A model generated the notes under the pieces. The model was given only the letters and a program-made list of their open reading frames with translations. It was not told the DNA's origin and ran no database searches. From positions 104,274,981-104,338,980 of the forward strand of contig NC_029516.1 of assembly GCF_001577835.2 (NCBI RefSeq): a DNA stretch of 64,000 bases, read 5' to 3'. A program made the position numbers and the translations under genes. Source of the stretch: Coturnix japonica (lineage: Eukaryota; Chordata; Aves; Galliformes; Phasianidae). Of this stretch, positions 48,633-60,604 are shown one piece after another (within the stretch, counting starts at the first letter, position 1; each line of letters opens with the position of its first letter).

Positions 48633-49605
48633 TTGCTAGGACAATTGTTCCTCCAGCCTGCAGTTTAAAAGAAATCTTACTGTAAAATGCTAAAAAGGGT
48701 GCTGCCATACTGCTTTTTTGGATAGCAAGGTTCTACAACTGTGTGCATATTGCGCACAAGAATAGCTTAACTCTAGCAAAAAATCCTGACACTTCTGATA
48801 AAACCTTGCTGGGTCACACTCATCTTGGGCCTTTGCAGGCAAGCGTTTAACTCTTATACTGTTTAATGCTGCTTGCTTCCTAACACTTCAGAATCTGTAT
48901 CACTTTGAGGTCAAACAATATAAAATGGGCACTTAGTATTCATTACAAACAAGCATTTTTTACTAGCATTCATAGTGAGTCAAACACAACTCTTTCAAAG
49001 GGGAATGTCAGCGGATCCAGAAGTTTTTGTCTATGCATTTTTCCTTCAAATGCTTTTTTCATCTGACCTTCACCTCTGGCAATTCTTTTTGTACAAGTCA
49101 AGTTTCAGTGAACACACTTAAAACATCTCACACTTGGACTTCACCAAAATGCGTTATCCCTACAGGAGCTGGTAACTGAGTCCAGCCACTGTGATTCAGG
49201 AAATCTTTATATAAAGGGCTCCAAATGCTCCTGCAGCATCTTTGAGTTTCCAGCCCCTTTATTTTATTCACAAAACAGAGGACTATTGTGGTGTGAGAGA
49301 TGCATTATAATTACAGAGATCTGTGTGAGTCATTCGTACCTATGAGTACAGAGATATAAAAAGAAAGGAGAAAAAAAAAAAAAGGAAGATAGAAGTACAG
49401 GAAGAGAGAAAATACCTGAGTGAGACAAAGGCAAAGCATGTATTAGGGTGCATGAACAATGCTCTTGTTTTTAAGGCACAACAACTAATCCTTCCTCTTC
49501 GTTTTGCATAGTATGAATGCAGCTGTACTGGCTGGGGACACTGTGCTGAAAACATAGCAGCTTTTGGTCTCTCTGCATCCCTCAGTATAAAGCCTCACTT
49601 TGATG
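48633..49605. other. AT-rich DNA with no recognised gene
   Basis: Short open frames only; a poly-A run lies at 49370-49384. Confidence 0.5.
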
Positions 49606-49611
49606 GTGAGC

Positions 49612-50216
49612 AGGAAGGAAGATCCAGGGAACAACATGCTTGTCAGTCTAATCTTGGTCCTTGGAAAAGCTGGGGAACCAACCTTCCTAGAAGGAATTTC
49701 CAGCTACATGAAGGAGAAGGTTATTAGGAACAATCAGTATGGATTTACTAGGGCAGATTGGGCATGACCAACCTGATTGCCTTCTTTGATGAGATGACTG
49801 ATGCTGTGGATAAAAAGTGAATGTTTTTCCCCTGAGTCATAGTAAAGACCTTTGAAATGGTCATCCTTATACTTAAACCAGTAAGTTATAGATGTTGAGA
49901 TGAGTGGAAAATTGGCTGGAATGCTGGGCTGAAAGAAATGTGATCAGCAGCACAAAGTCCAGCTGATAGCGGATTAGTGGATGGGGTTCAAAAAGGAGCC
50001 AGTACTGTCCAATGGCTTTTTTGACTATCATCTGGAACACGTATTCAGGAAATGAATACATATTCAGTAAGACTGCCAGAATTCAAGAAGCATCTGGACA
50101 ATGCTCTCAGACAGATGGTCTTAATTTTTGGTCCAGTGTGGAGCCAGGAGTTGGACTCAACAATCCTGATGGATCCCTTCCAACATGGGATATTCTCTGA
50201 TGCTGTGATTCTGTGA
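49612..50216 (+). mobile_element. Decayed CR1 LINE, rearranged
   Basis: Sense CR1. The first part (to about 50030) matches RT coding DNA (a NNQYGFTR-like segment, then LIAFFDEMTDAVD-like). It then jumps to the 3' end (from about 50072: TTCAAGAAGCATCTGGACAA, then GGATCCCTTCCAACATGGGA) and closes with a degenerate GATGCTGTGATTCTGTGA tail. The ORF2 stretch in between is deleted. Old. Confidence 0.82.
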
Positions 50217-50379
50217 CATCTGACTGGGGAGAACAATCAATGGGGAAGAAAAGGGAAGGTTCATTCAGATGTTCTCTGACAGGCTGTAGGACTTCATGAA
50301 GTCAGTAAAAGCAAAAGCATCATCCTGAAGCTGTTGATCAGTCATCTGGTCAGAAAAGATGGAAGTGGACAAAAAAAGC

Positions 50380-50634
50380 ATGGGAAGCAACAGGAACTAG
50401 GGAAATTCTAGCTGCATTCAAGGAAAAACTTCATTGTAAGAGTGGCCAAACAGTGGATCAGGAGCCCAGGCAGGTTCTGAAATCTCTGTCGACAGAGACT
50501 CAGACTGATGTGACTATGAAAACTGATATGGCCCTGAGCCACTTGCTCTAGTCAAACCTGCTTTGAGTGGTGGGCTGGGCCAGATGGCCTCCAGCAGTCC
50601 CTTCCAGCCCACAGGATTCTGCAACTCTATGAAA
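50380..50634 (+). mobile_element. Second, older CR1 3' fragment
   Basis: Sense CR1 coding and 3' UTR directly after the previous copy: AGAGTGGCCAAACAGTGGAT resembles the conserved VxxWxxL region, then GGCCAGATGGCCTCCAGCAG and TCCCTTCCAGCCCACA, ending near TCTGCAACTCTATG. The degeneration suggests an ancient insertion into which, or beside which, the 49.6-kb copy landed. Confidence 0.75.
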
Positions 50635-50639
50635 AACAC

Positions 50640-53600
50640 TGGACTAGAATCCTTAAAATTCTACTGAACATGAGCATTTGGTCCATAGATGACAAAAGGA
50701 CAATAATATCAATGTAATTTTTTCATTTGAAATTAAGACTTAAATGAAAACTAGTCACTCAGCTCGAGATTAGCATTCATTTCTGCTATTTTGCCTGCTA
50801 TCTTGTGGTGTAAGTGAGCAGGGAACCTATAAGCAAATCTCCCTGATCGTTCACATATCTTAATGACACTTCAGTCTCATGTCTCCTCCCTGGCTGCTTG
50901 CCAGAGAGTTATGAGGGAACCAAAAAGAACTCTTCAATATTAGATGTTTTCCTTTGATTTTCGATTAGACATCCTTGAGTTTTTTAACCTTTTCTGTCCT
51001 GGCAACGTGTTGGTGTGCATCCAGTTTTGCAGGGGGCAGTACATACTTACTAAATGTCTACCCATTGCTGTGCTTTCCTCCTTCACTTCTGTTACAGAAC
51101 AACAAACAACCTGATTTTACAGTTTCATTAAGATTATTGCATACATTTCAGAACACAATTTGGCTGGTTTGTCACAGCTACACTTAACCAGTCTCCAGGT
51201 TTCAGCAACTACAAAACTTTTCTGTGACGCAAGTTTTAATTTGAATCACAGCCTCTTTCATGTCTGATGTATCAGCAGAGTGTTGTAGAGTATGGATATT
51301 CAGGAGTGAATAACTATAGAATTAAATCTCTGCAGCATCACCGGCTTATTGAAATTATGCATATCTACCCATTGGGCATTTTGAGTGTACTGCTAAAATT
51401 CCAATGGACAATTCCACAGCATGCAATATTATTAAGACGAGATGGTGTTTTATTTGAAGTTCATGCCTGTCAGCCATTACACCGCACCTAGCACATGGCT
51501 CTGAATGCAAAATGATTTTTAAAATAATGTTTTCTCCCTGAAAAGTTTTTGAAGGACGACTAACATACTGATTTATTTGCAGCTGGACATGGAGAACATG
51601 CTTTGTCTTTATCAGTGAAGATCACTGCTCCAAATAACAGTGTGGAGCCCAATAAAATATCAGCTGGAATAATCAAAACTCTGGGTTTATAAACTGCAAA
51701 ATTCTGGGCATGTAACTCTTTATTGGTAGAATCCCCCTTCCCATATCTGCCTTGCCTACTTTACCTGTAAGCTTTTCAAGAAAGGGAATTTCTCATAATA
51801 TATATTTTTGGAAAAGGCTTAGCATCTTGATGCTGGTCACCTAGGCATATCAATAATAATAAAATACCAAATAATAGATTTTTTCTGACCCTATAATGTG
51901 TGAAAAGACAAATCATTCATGTAATTAGGATTAACGAACGTGTTAGGGTGGTAAAATCATAGTTCTGCTGTATGTGGTTGACACTTTATCTTGAATAAAG
52001 TGAAAACAAACAGACTTCTATGAAAAAAACAAAACAGAAATCTTAAATTGAACCACAGAAAAAAAAGTTAATGCACCCTTCTGTCTTACGATCTGTATAT
52101 TTCAGAAAGCCAAAATATTTCTAGGCAGTCCCAATAGTTCTGCTTAGTGATGTTACCAAGAATTAAAATATAAAGGTAAGAAAATGAGGAAGAATTTAAT
52201 TGAAATGATCTCTAGGACATCAAAGTGTTTTGATGAATACATTTAAACCTTTCAAGCCATTACAACTAAGAGGTGCACCTTCTCTGAGGATTATTCATCA
52301 GAAGCATGACGTGCAAATTTGACCCAATCACCCAATCAGCATCTTATGCTTTTCATTAGTTGTTTTTTAACAAATTACTTGATCTTAGGCTGCAAACTCT
52401 TTGGGATGAGAACTGTTTTGAAGTCTTCAGTGTTTATGCAGCCTAGCAATAAGCAATACAAATAATCATAATTTAGCCTTATCTGCGTGGTTATAAAGAA
52501 AGGTAATAAATTGTTGGGTCATCCTGTCCCAGAAATATTTTTCTTACCACTGCTGATTTGAAGCATTTTTGGCATTTTGCTATCACTTTTTTATTTTTTT
52601 TTTTCCTGATTTTGTTGGGAGTCATTTGCCTGGGAAGATTTCTTGAGAGGTTTTGGCAGCAGGATTGGGTTCTGGGAGGTGGGAATGACTTCTTTTCCTA
52701 TCAGGGAGATAAAGGAATGGGACAGTATGATTTCACATCACCTCAGCTTTGTGGGACCAAGACCCGGAAGTGCGGTATTTAGGCAAGTTAGGAAATTGTA
52801 ATGTGCTCTTTTACACTCCTGAGAAATGAAATAGCTTCTCTAACTTCGTATAGGGTATTAGGAAGTTGGGATGAATTAAAATACAGTACCCATGCCTATC
52901 TTTTGACGTTGGCCTTTTTTTTTTCAGTGGAATTTGATATGCTGGGCCATGACTCAGATAAAGTCTGAAACATTTAATGTGATTCAATGCAAAGACCATT
53001 TTAGTTCTGAATCTGAAGGTCTCCTGCAGCATTCTGGGATAGAGGTGTCTTAAGTGCTTTCCTGACTTTGGTGTGTAACCAGTGATGGTGACAACAGCAA
53101 CAACAACAGCAGCAGCAACAAGAGAATACCTGAAAACCCAAGGAGGAGACACGTCTTCATGCTTGTGTGTTTGTCAAGTTAAATCTTCTCCCTTGCAGCA
53201 CAAAAAGTCAAAGGTCAGAGGATCTGTGTACACTTTAAAAGGTGTTGAAAATGCCTATGATGTCACTGGATGAGTGGGATACATTTCTCTGAGATAACAT
53301 GCTGCGGGTCATGGTGCACTGTTATACCCTTATAGACGCGTGTTCTTTTCTTTGCGATACGCACTGTAGTGCGCTATCTTTTTCTTTGTCACTTTGATTA
53401 CCATGTAGGCCAGTAGAGGCAGGTGGGAGGCTAAGTGTATGGTTAGATAATAACAAAATGTTCTTTCTCATTTTTTGCTGTGTCCAGCCTTTCTCTGGGA
53501 ATAGAAAAAATGGCAATGAATTAAGTTCTATCTTTTTCTTTTCTGTTTTGCACTTTACACATCTTTTTTCTCAAGCGATATAACAGAGACAGACATAAAA

Positions 53601-55600
53601 CTTTTTTCTTCTTCCATGGTTCAAGACTCATGAATGCTGGGTACATTTAAAATCAAAACTGTTTCTCATTATAATAACTAATCCCTATTTTTTTCCAAAA
53701 ACTCAAATGTAAACAGGTATTCAGCTGGAAATGCGTACAGGATTGGTATTGGGAAGGATGGAGCTTGGGGATGAGAAAAACTGTCTCATGCTATTTGAAG
53801 GCCTGTATCTCATACTAAAATCAGTCAGATTGCATCTTGAAAGCCAGATTCATACTGGTGGCTTGTATTTATCTCATGTTTTGGTGAGTGAAAGTTTTAA
53901 CAGACAAACTTGACTATTTAGATCACGAGTCTCTTTAGTGTCTTGATTACTATTGTATGAATCCTAAAAATTATTTTGTTATATGTATCTTGGAAGTTGC
54001 AGAATCCTGTATCTTCCAGTCCAGTCCTGAAAGCTGAACCAAAGTACACATAGACTATTGGTGTTCATGTCACTAGCGGTATATGTTTGCCTGGCTACCC
54101 TCACCTTTTGGCAGGTTAACAGCAGCTTCATAGTGCTTCAGTACTGGAAAAAGTACTGGAAGTACTTTTTATTTATTTTGTGACCTTAAAGTCCATTCAG
54201 AATAGCATTTACTTTGGTTTAAACTGTGAGTATAAGTAAAAGGTTAATGGATTATCAGCTCACTTTCCTGCTTATGCTAAGCGTTTCAGCTTTAATTATT
54301 TCCTGCATCTCACAAGATTAACTATAAATGAACAAATGGAAATACCAAAGCTCAATATGCAACGGTGTTAAACAGCTAAGTTTCTTGTTTGTTATGCTTC
54401 ACAATTTTTATTCATCTTATGAGATGGAAAATCATACAGGTACAGATGTTTAGGCATTAGGCAAGCCTATGATACGGATATTCATTCAATTACTTGCTCC
54501 AAAAAACACCTTTTGCACAACCTTAGGCTGTTACAGCATGAAGAAAATAGCACTCTGCACCTCACAGAACATTCTGAGAACGAACACATTAAATGTTTTG
54601 AGATGCTTCAAATGAATGTGGATTGGATGGGTAATGAAGGTAAATAGCCAGGTGAATTTATATATTGCTTTCTAATGAGGAAAATAACTCTTTAAAAGCA
54701 TTGATTACCTAATATATCAGTAAAGCTCAGGTTCACAGTTTCAAGTGCGTGTAAAGAAACTGGGAGCACAAATTCTGCCACCACAAGGTAACAAGGTTTA
54801 AACTTTCCAACTGTGTGGAAAAACATATATTTGTTTTCTTGTCTTTCTCCCAGCAAAATGTGAAAGATGTCTTTATTGCAGTGTAAAAAATCATTATCAA
54901 TTTTTAGGAGGAGCTTAATGCAATTTCAGTTTTTCTCAGGGAAGGTTTTCTATGACACCAAAGGTAGTTAAAATGAAACTTGGATTTGTGTTCCAGATCA
55001 AGGAACTGATGCACATTAAAAGGTAAACCCTGGCTGCAGATTGGAAATAAAAGATGTTTTATTCCTTCCTGCTAGCACTAAGTAGCAAAGTCGGGAGTGC
55101 CACAGGAGACCAATGAACAACACATTACGTAAAAATGAGAGTTCAGTGCAAAAGCCTAAAGCAAGTGACACAGTATGCTGGAGAAACATGATTTGTTTAA
55201 AAGACAATTTCATTTGAAGGAGTTCTGCTAGTACTGTTAGTACTTGTAATTGATTAAGTATGTCCTTAGCATATTTATCAGCAGGAAAAAACAGTAAGCT
55301 TGTTTTCATGGTATCTAGGTGAACAAGGTCAAACCAAAGCATGTAATGAGATAATACCAATCCCAGCGCAAACATGGGAACACTTCAGAGTGTAGCTAAA
55401 GAATGATAATGATTTCCAAAACTCACACTCCTATGAGAGGTTTCAAGGATATTTCTCTGCTACACGTAAGGGTACATGTTATCCACCATAAAAGCAAGAA
55501 ACAGTCAATAATAAAAACAAGAACTTGTTCCAGGAATAGTTGACATCTATTATTTGAGTAATAAAGTCTATTTTTTTCTTCCTTGGAAAGGAGAAGTGCT
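50640..55600. other. AT-rich DNA with no recognised gene
   Basis: Contains only microsatellite-like spots (a CAA/CAG-rich stretch at 53091-53121 and a T-run at 52591-52604). Open frames up to about 119 codons near 55.0-55.4 kb have no domain. Confidence 0.5.
53091..53121. repeat. (CAA/CAG)n trinucleotide tract
   Basis: Interrupted CAA/CAG repeat of about ten units with no gene evidence around it. Confidence 0.7.
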
Positions 55601-55605
55601 GTTTA

Positions 55606-55837
55606 TCACAGAATCACAGAATAGCCCGAGTTAGAAGGGACCTCAAGGATCATGAAGCTCCAGCCCCCTCGCCACAGGCAGGGCCATCAACCTCCACGTT
55701 TTAATACCAGCTCATGCTGCCCAGGGCCCCATCCAACCTGGCCTTGAACACCTCCAGGGATGGGGCATCCACAGCCTCTCTGGGCAGCCTGTGCCAGCAG
55801 CTCACCACTCTCAGAGTAAAGAACTTCCCCCTGACAG
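55606..55837 (-). mobile_element. CR1 LINE 3' end
   Basis: The plus strand starts tcacagaatcacagaat, then GGGACCTCAAGGATCATGAA and CCCAGGGCCCCATCCAACCT, then the coding C-terminus (CTCTGGGCAGCCTGTGCCAG, then GTAAAGAACTTCCCCCTGAC). It is the same subfamily as the 11.5-kb copy and only slightly diverged. It is cut off at about 230 bp. Confidence 0.93.
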
Positions 55838-55839
55838 GG

Positions 55840-58800
55840 TTTCTTTCAAACCCTTCACATTTTATTACAAACAGTGCTGCTGTTACTCTTGCAGGGTGGC
55901 TGTTAACAAACAAAATAAAATAGGCTGTGCTGTTTCTTAACATTTCCTGTTGAGCAAGTACTGCTATTCATTAGTGTGGGAGCTGAATGAGGGGGACTGC
56001 AAAGAAGTCAGTGCATTGGCAGCCTATTGGCATTGACAACCCTGTAACACCATAAAATTCTCCCCATTAAGGTCCAGTGCCTTATTCTACAACGTCAATA
56101 ATATTTGTATATATAGTATATATCATAGGGAGAGGGCTTATTTTTGAATCGTGGCACTGAGTTTATTTTCCAAAGTATTAAAATCTTAGCAAAGCAATTG
56201 TTACCAAAATTACCATCTCAGCTGCTATTCTTTGTATCCTGGAGCATTTTAAAGATCTTTTGAAGGCTTTTGCCTCAGGCCTTTTCTATTTTCTATTCAC
56301 AACGCTATGTTTTCATAAAATGCCCTCTTGTCCTTCAAAACAGGAAGGCCTGGTTGGCCCTCTCTGTTCTCTCCATTATGTTGTGTATCTTGCTCATATC
56401 TTTTTTGTGCTTTCTTTTACCAAACTGGGTAATTAATGTTTTTATTCTTGTCTGAAATGGGAAATCATGTTTTCTTCTTCTCAGAGCAGCATCCCACAAT
56501 CCTTTTTTTTTTTTTCTTTTTTTTAGCTTGGTTTCCTAAGACTTGCATTTTCACTCTCTTTTTGTATAGACAGCTACCGACCCTTATATGCCAATTTACA
56601 AAGTCCTTTAATTCACTGACAAACTTTATCTAAATTTGTCAGGGGTGAGAGATCTCAGGGACAATTAGTTTCCTTTAAATGACATTGAAATAAGTGGCTG
56701 AGAAAAGGTAGCAACGTGACCTCACTTCAGCAGATGTCAGAGAATTACTGCCTGGCAAGACTCAAGGGTGTCTGTGGGGAAAGCTTCATTCAGAAGAGTT
56801 TGGATGTCTGAAGCAACAGCAGCACATGGAAGCCAGTCTTGAATGAGGGGGCTAATAGAGAAGAGTGAGGATCTACCATTGGTGGCTGCTGTGCCCACTA
56901 CAGAATTTGCTCTGTGTGTCAGAATCAGGAACCTGCTGGCAGCATGTAAAACCTCTGCTTCTACAGGAGAACTGCAGCAGCAGTACTGTGCTACAGGGCG
57001 AGTGTGAACTGAATGAGTGTTAGGCCTTCTTATCGTATGAAGATAAAAAGGGAATTATAATTAGGAAGACTTGCAAAGAAATTAGTGCCACCTCAGAAGC
57101 ATAGATCGATTTTAGATAAGCCAGATATATTTTTTTAATAATTTTATACTGAATTTTAACGTTATACTCTGTTAATTATGTAGTAAGAATACCAATTATA
57201 TTCTGTGTGTGCAGGAGAATAGAAAGTGTCCAAACACAGAAATCAGTATTGTCTAGCAACAACAGAAACAGAAATACCAGCAGAGGTCACAGAGGACAGT
57301 AATGGTCTGTGCATTTCCTAGATATAATCTTAAGGAATATTTTGCACTTCTTTTGATTCTTTTCACTTTTTTGTCTGTTATTTTACCTGTTCTGAATTTT
57401 AGTTTAGGGAATATCCCTGATTATTCCTGGTACTGCTACAGGCTTCTTTTTGTTAATGTGACGTGAGAGGTGACACCAGTAAAAAATGGGTTGGGATCAG
57501 ATCCTGTGAAACAGAACAATCCCTACTCATGTATGAAACCTCAATGAATCGTTATAGCAGGTGAGTACACAAAAACTTACTGATTTCCACAAAATATTTT
57601 GTTTGCCAATGCTTGTTTCCATCCAAATCCCATCCTAACTGCACGTGGTTGTTGACAAATAATTCAGTGATGCTAACAGCCCACAATACAAACTCATTCA
57701 TAGCTAAGAAGATGTTACTTTCATGTAATTGAGAAAACAAACAAACAAACAAACAAGCTTGTTTCCTCTTGAAACATACAACCTACTTTCACCATCACCA
57801 TCACCAGTACTCACTAGGCGACATTATCAGTTACTAAGGTAACATGGATGAGGAAGCATATTTACATATCTTTCATGGCTAAAAGGTTTTGCCAAGTCAG
57901 CAGACAATGTTACATTAACCTGAACTTCTGCCGGACACAACAGCAAACAATCTGAATTACGTTTGGAATGTGTGCTATTAATTAAACATAACAATACAGT
58001 TTTTACTCCAGTGACATTTGCCATTATAAGCACTTGTAGCAGAGAGTGCATTTAAAACTCTCTTTCATCTATTCTTATATAGGGGAATATATCAGGGCAA
58101 TTCTTACTTTGTATACGTCAGTGTATTGTTCAAGGTCTCAGCAGTCAGTTAAAAGGATCATGGTGGCCACAGTCCCCAGTTACCTGGGCAGTGTAAGAAG
58201 CTGTCAGCCCTCCATGGCCCAGCTTGTGTGCTCCTGGGTGTGCTGTGAAGAGCTACTGAACTGGAATGGTAAACTGCAGTTTGGTATTACCTCACCCATT
58301 ACACAGACTTCCACTCTTCCTGCTTTTTTGATCCTAATTACACAGAAGTTTTACCTTTTGATGCATGAATGATTATTTTAATGTAGAACTTATTGAAATT
58401 CAGCTGCGGTTAAACCAAAATGGATACTTGTTTCTTTTCTGTCTGCCTATATCTCATACATCTCCACAAAGAGATTAGAATGCTCAGTTTAGGAAACTCA
58501 GACAGAAATTGTATAGCACATGCTGTATAAGAGATTGCCTTAGGAGCCTACAATGGTTTGTTTCAGCTTCTGTGAACACATGAAGCTATTACTTATAGCT
58601 GTAATAGATGGTAAGACAGCCCTATACTTTCTCTCATTATCTGTTTTTCAATAAATGTCAATGGTTTCAAGATGGATGTTTCCCTCTTGAAGAATTAACC
58701 ATTCAGTACAGTACATTTCAAGTTCAGTATAAAAGTCACTAGCACTTCTAATGAGTAGGGAACAGAAAAAAACCTTATGTTCTTGCTGATATAAGAACAG

Positions 58801-60215
58801 TTTTGCAGCTGTTTACTTGAGAAGATTCAACTGATTTAATCTTGGAATGGTGACTTTAGAAAGGCCTGGAGAGCAACTTTGCTGTCAGCTTTGCCTGCTA
58901 TGCACACAGCATGCCCCAGATTCTCTAAATTGAACAACAACAATAAAATCATATGTACACATGTTTCAAAGGCATGTTAGTCAAGATGACTCCACTCGTC
59001 TGGATTATTATTATTTTTTAATGTTCTCTTGATCAGGGGACACACTGCTGCCCAGAGATCTGAGCATGGGCCTTCCTAATAGTGCTTGTCTCTGGCTTCA
59101 AGCATCGCTCTGCTCCGGATAATAAAAGTAGAAGGAAGATATCTATTTCCACTGTGCACTCATCCTTCTCCCTGCCATGATTTGAGCAATAAAGAAGAAG
59201 AGAGGGAAGAACAGGGAAGGGCAAGGAAAGACGGCAGGAAAGTACAGCAAAAGGAAAAGGAAGGAGTGTCTAATTCTTCAGTGTTTGACTTCTGCAAAGA
59301 GCAAAAGATGACATTTAAAGTAAAGAATGCTGGAAAGGCTCAAAGTTATGAAAAGGTGAGCCAACAGCGTTCTTTCTTTTTCATTTGTCACTTACTAGGA
59401 AGAACTAGCAGAGTACTTCTTCATTGGTGATATTGCTCATCAATTGCTATTGAAAGTCTGATCAGGTCCTTCAGCCTGCAAGAAGAATTGCAGTGACAAT
59501 GACTGCTTTTGGGACACAAAGTAAAATTAACTTCTAGGCTATCCCCGTCAAGGGCCATTAAGTCCTGAACTATGAGGGACACTGCGAACAAGTCATATTT
59601 TAACCTCCCACGAGCACAAAAGCAGGCAGGTTCTTCTCCTCCCCCAACAAACCTGACCTTCGCTGAAATTTATGTGGAAATGAAAAAATAAAAGGCAGCT
59701 GTAGCTCTGCCAAACTTTGATGATGTGACTCATTTTAATTACCGGTATTTGGAAATTAAATGGCCTGAGTTTCATTCGGTAGTTTGTTTCAGGAAGAATG
59801 ATTTAAGCAAGCTCCAGAGTTGCAGCTCCTTTTACAGCAGGTGTGAAGTAAGGCACTCATTTTTCTTTTAGCAGTGTCCTTGTAAGCATAATAACAATTA
59901 GGGAGCTAGGTCTTCACATCAGGATCTCCTGCTCACTGTGACATTGCCTCTGTGGGCTACTTCATCACTTCTAATTTTCTCAACAAGTTTCTCAAATACA
60001 AGTTTCAGTGAACTGACATTGACCAGCATCAGAGGTACATGATTTCTTCAAAAGCAAAACACAGACAGCTGGAGCATATACCCTGCTTCTTAATTAACTG
60101 AACAGCTTTCCCTTTGAATGCCTTTCCCATATCAGCTTCCTTAGATCAGAATATCAACTACCAAAAGAGTAATTCTTCATCTGATATATAGAAGAGCTGA
60201 GGAAATGAGCTGTCC
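55840..60215. other. AT-rich DNA with no recognised gene
   Basis: Short open frames, a T-run (56504-56524), a CAAA repeat (57733-57757) and a purine-rich stretch (59187-59270). The 114-codon frame at 59086-59430 is low-complexity and basic, without a domain. Confidence 0.5.
57733..57757. repeat. (CAAA)n microsatellite
   Basis: About six CAAA units. Confidence 0.85.
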
Positions 60216-60217
60216 AC

Positions 60218-60604
60218 ATCCAAATGGTTTTTAAACACATCCAGGGGTGGTGACTCAACCACCTCCCTGAGGAGCCTATTCCAGTGCTTAACAGCCCTTT
60301 CTGTAAAGAAGTTTTTCCTGATATCCAACCTAAACTTACCCTGGTGCAAATTGAGGCCATTTCCCCTCGTCCTGTCACCTGTCACCAGTGAGAAGAGACC
60401 AACCCCGCTCTCACTGTAAGCACCTTTCAGATACTGGAAGAGAGCAATAAAGTCTCCCCTCAGCCTCCTTTTCCCCAGACTAAACAGCCCCAGCTCCCCC
60501 AGCCTCTCCTCATAAGGCATATTCTCCAAGCCCTTCACAAGCCTTGTTGCCCTTCTCTGGACCTGCTCCAGCACCTCCATGTCCTTTCTGTATTGAGGTG
60601 ATCC
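60218..60604 (-). mobile_element. CR1 LINE ORF2 C-terminal fragment
   Basis: A minus-strand frame at about 60158-60580 reads [39 protein letters not shown], then [12 protein letters not shown] and [12 protein letters not shown], the C-terminal ORF2 tail of CR1. The 3' UTR and tandem tail are missing, as if the insertion's right flank was later lost. It remains almost fully open, so it is moderately young. Confidence 0.92.

Noticed and set aside
59086-59430. 114-codon plus-strand frame with a basic stretch
   Set aside because: Purine-rich low-complexity sequence with no recognised domain and no splice partners.
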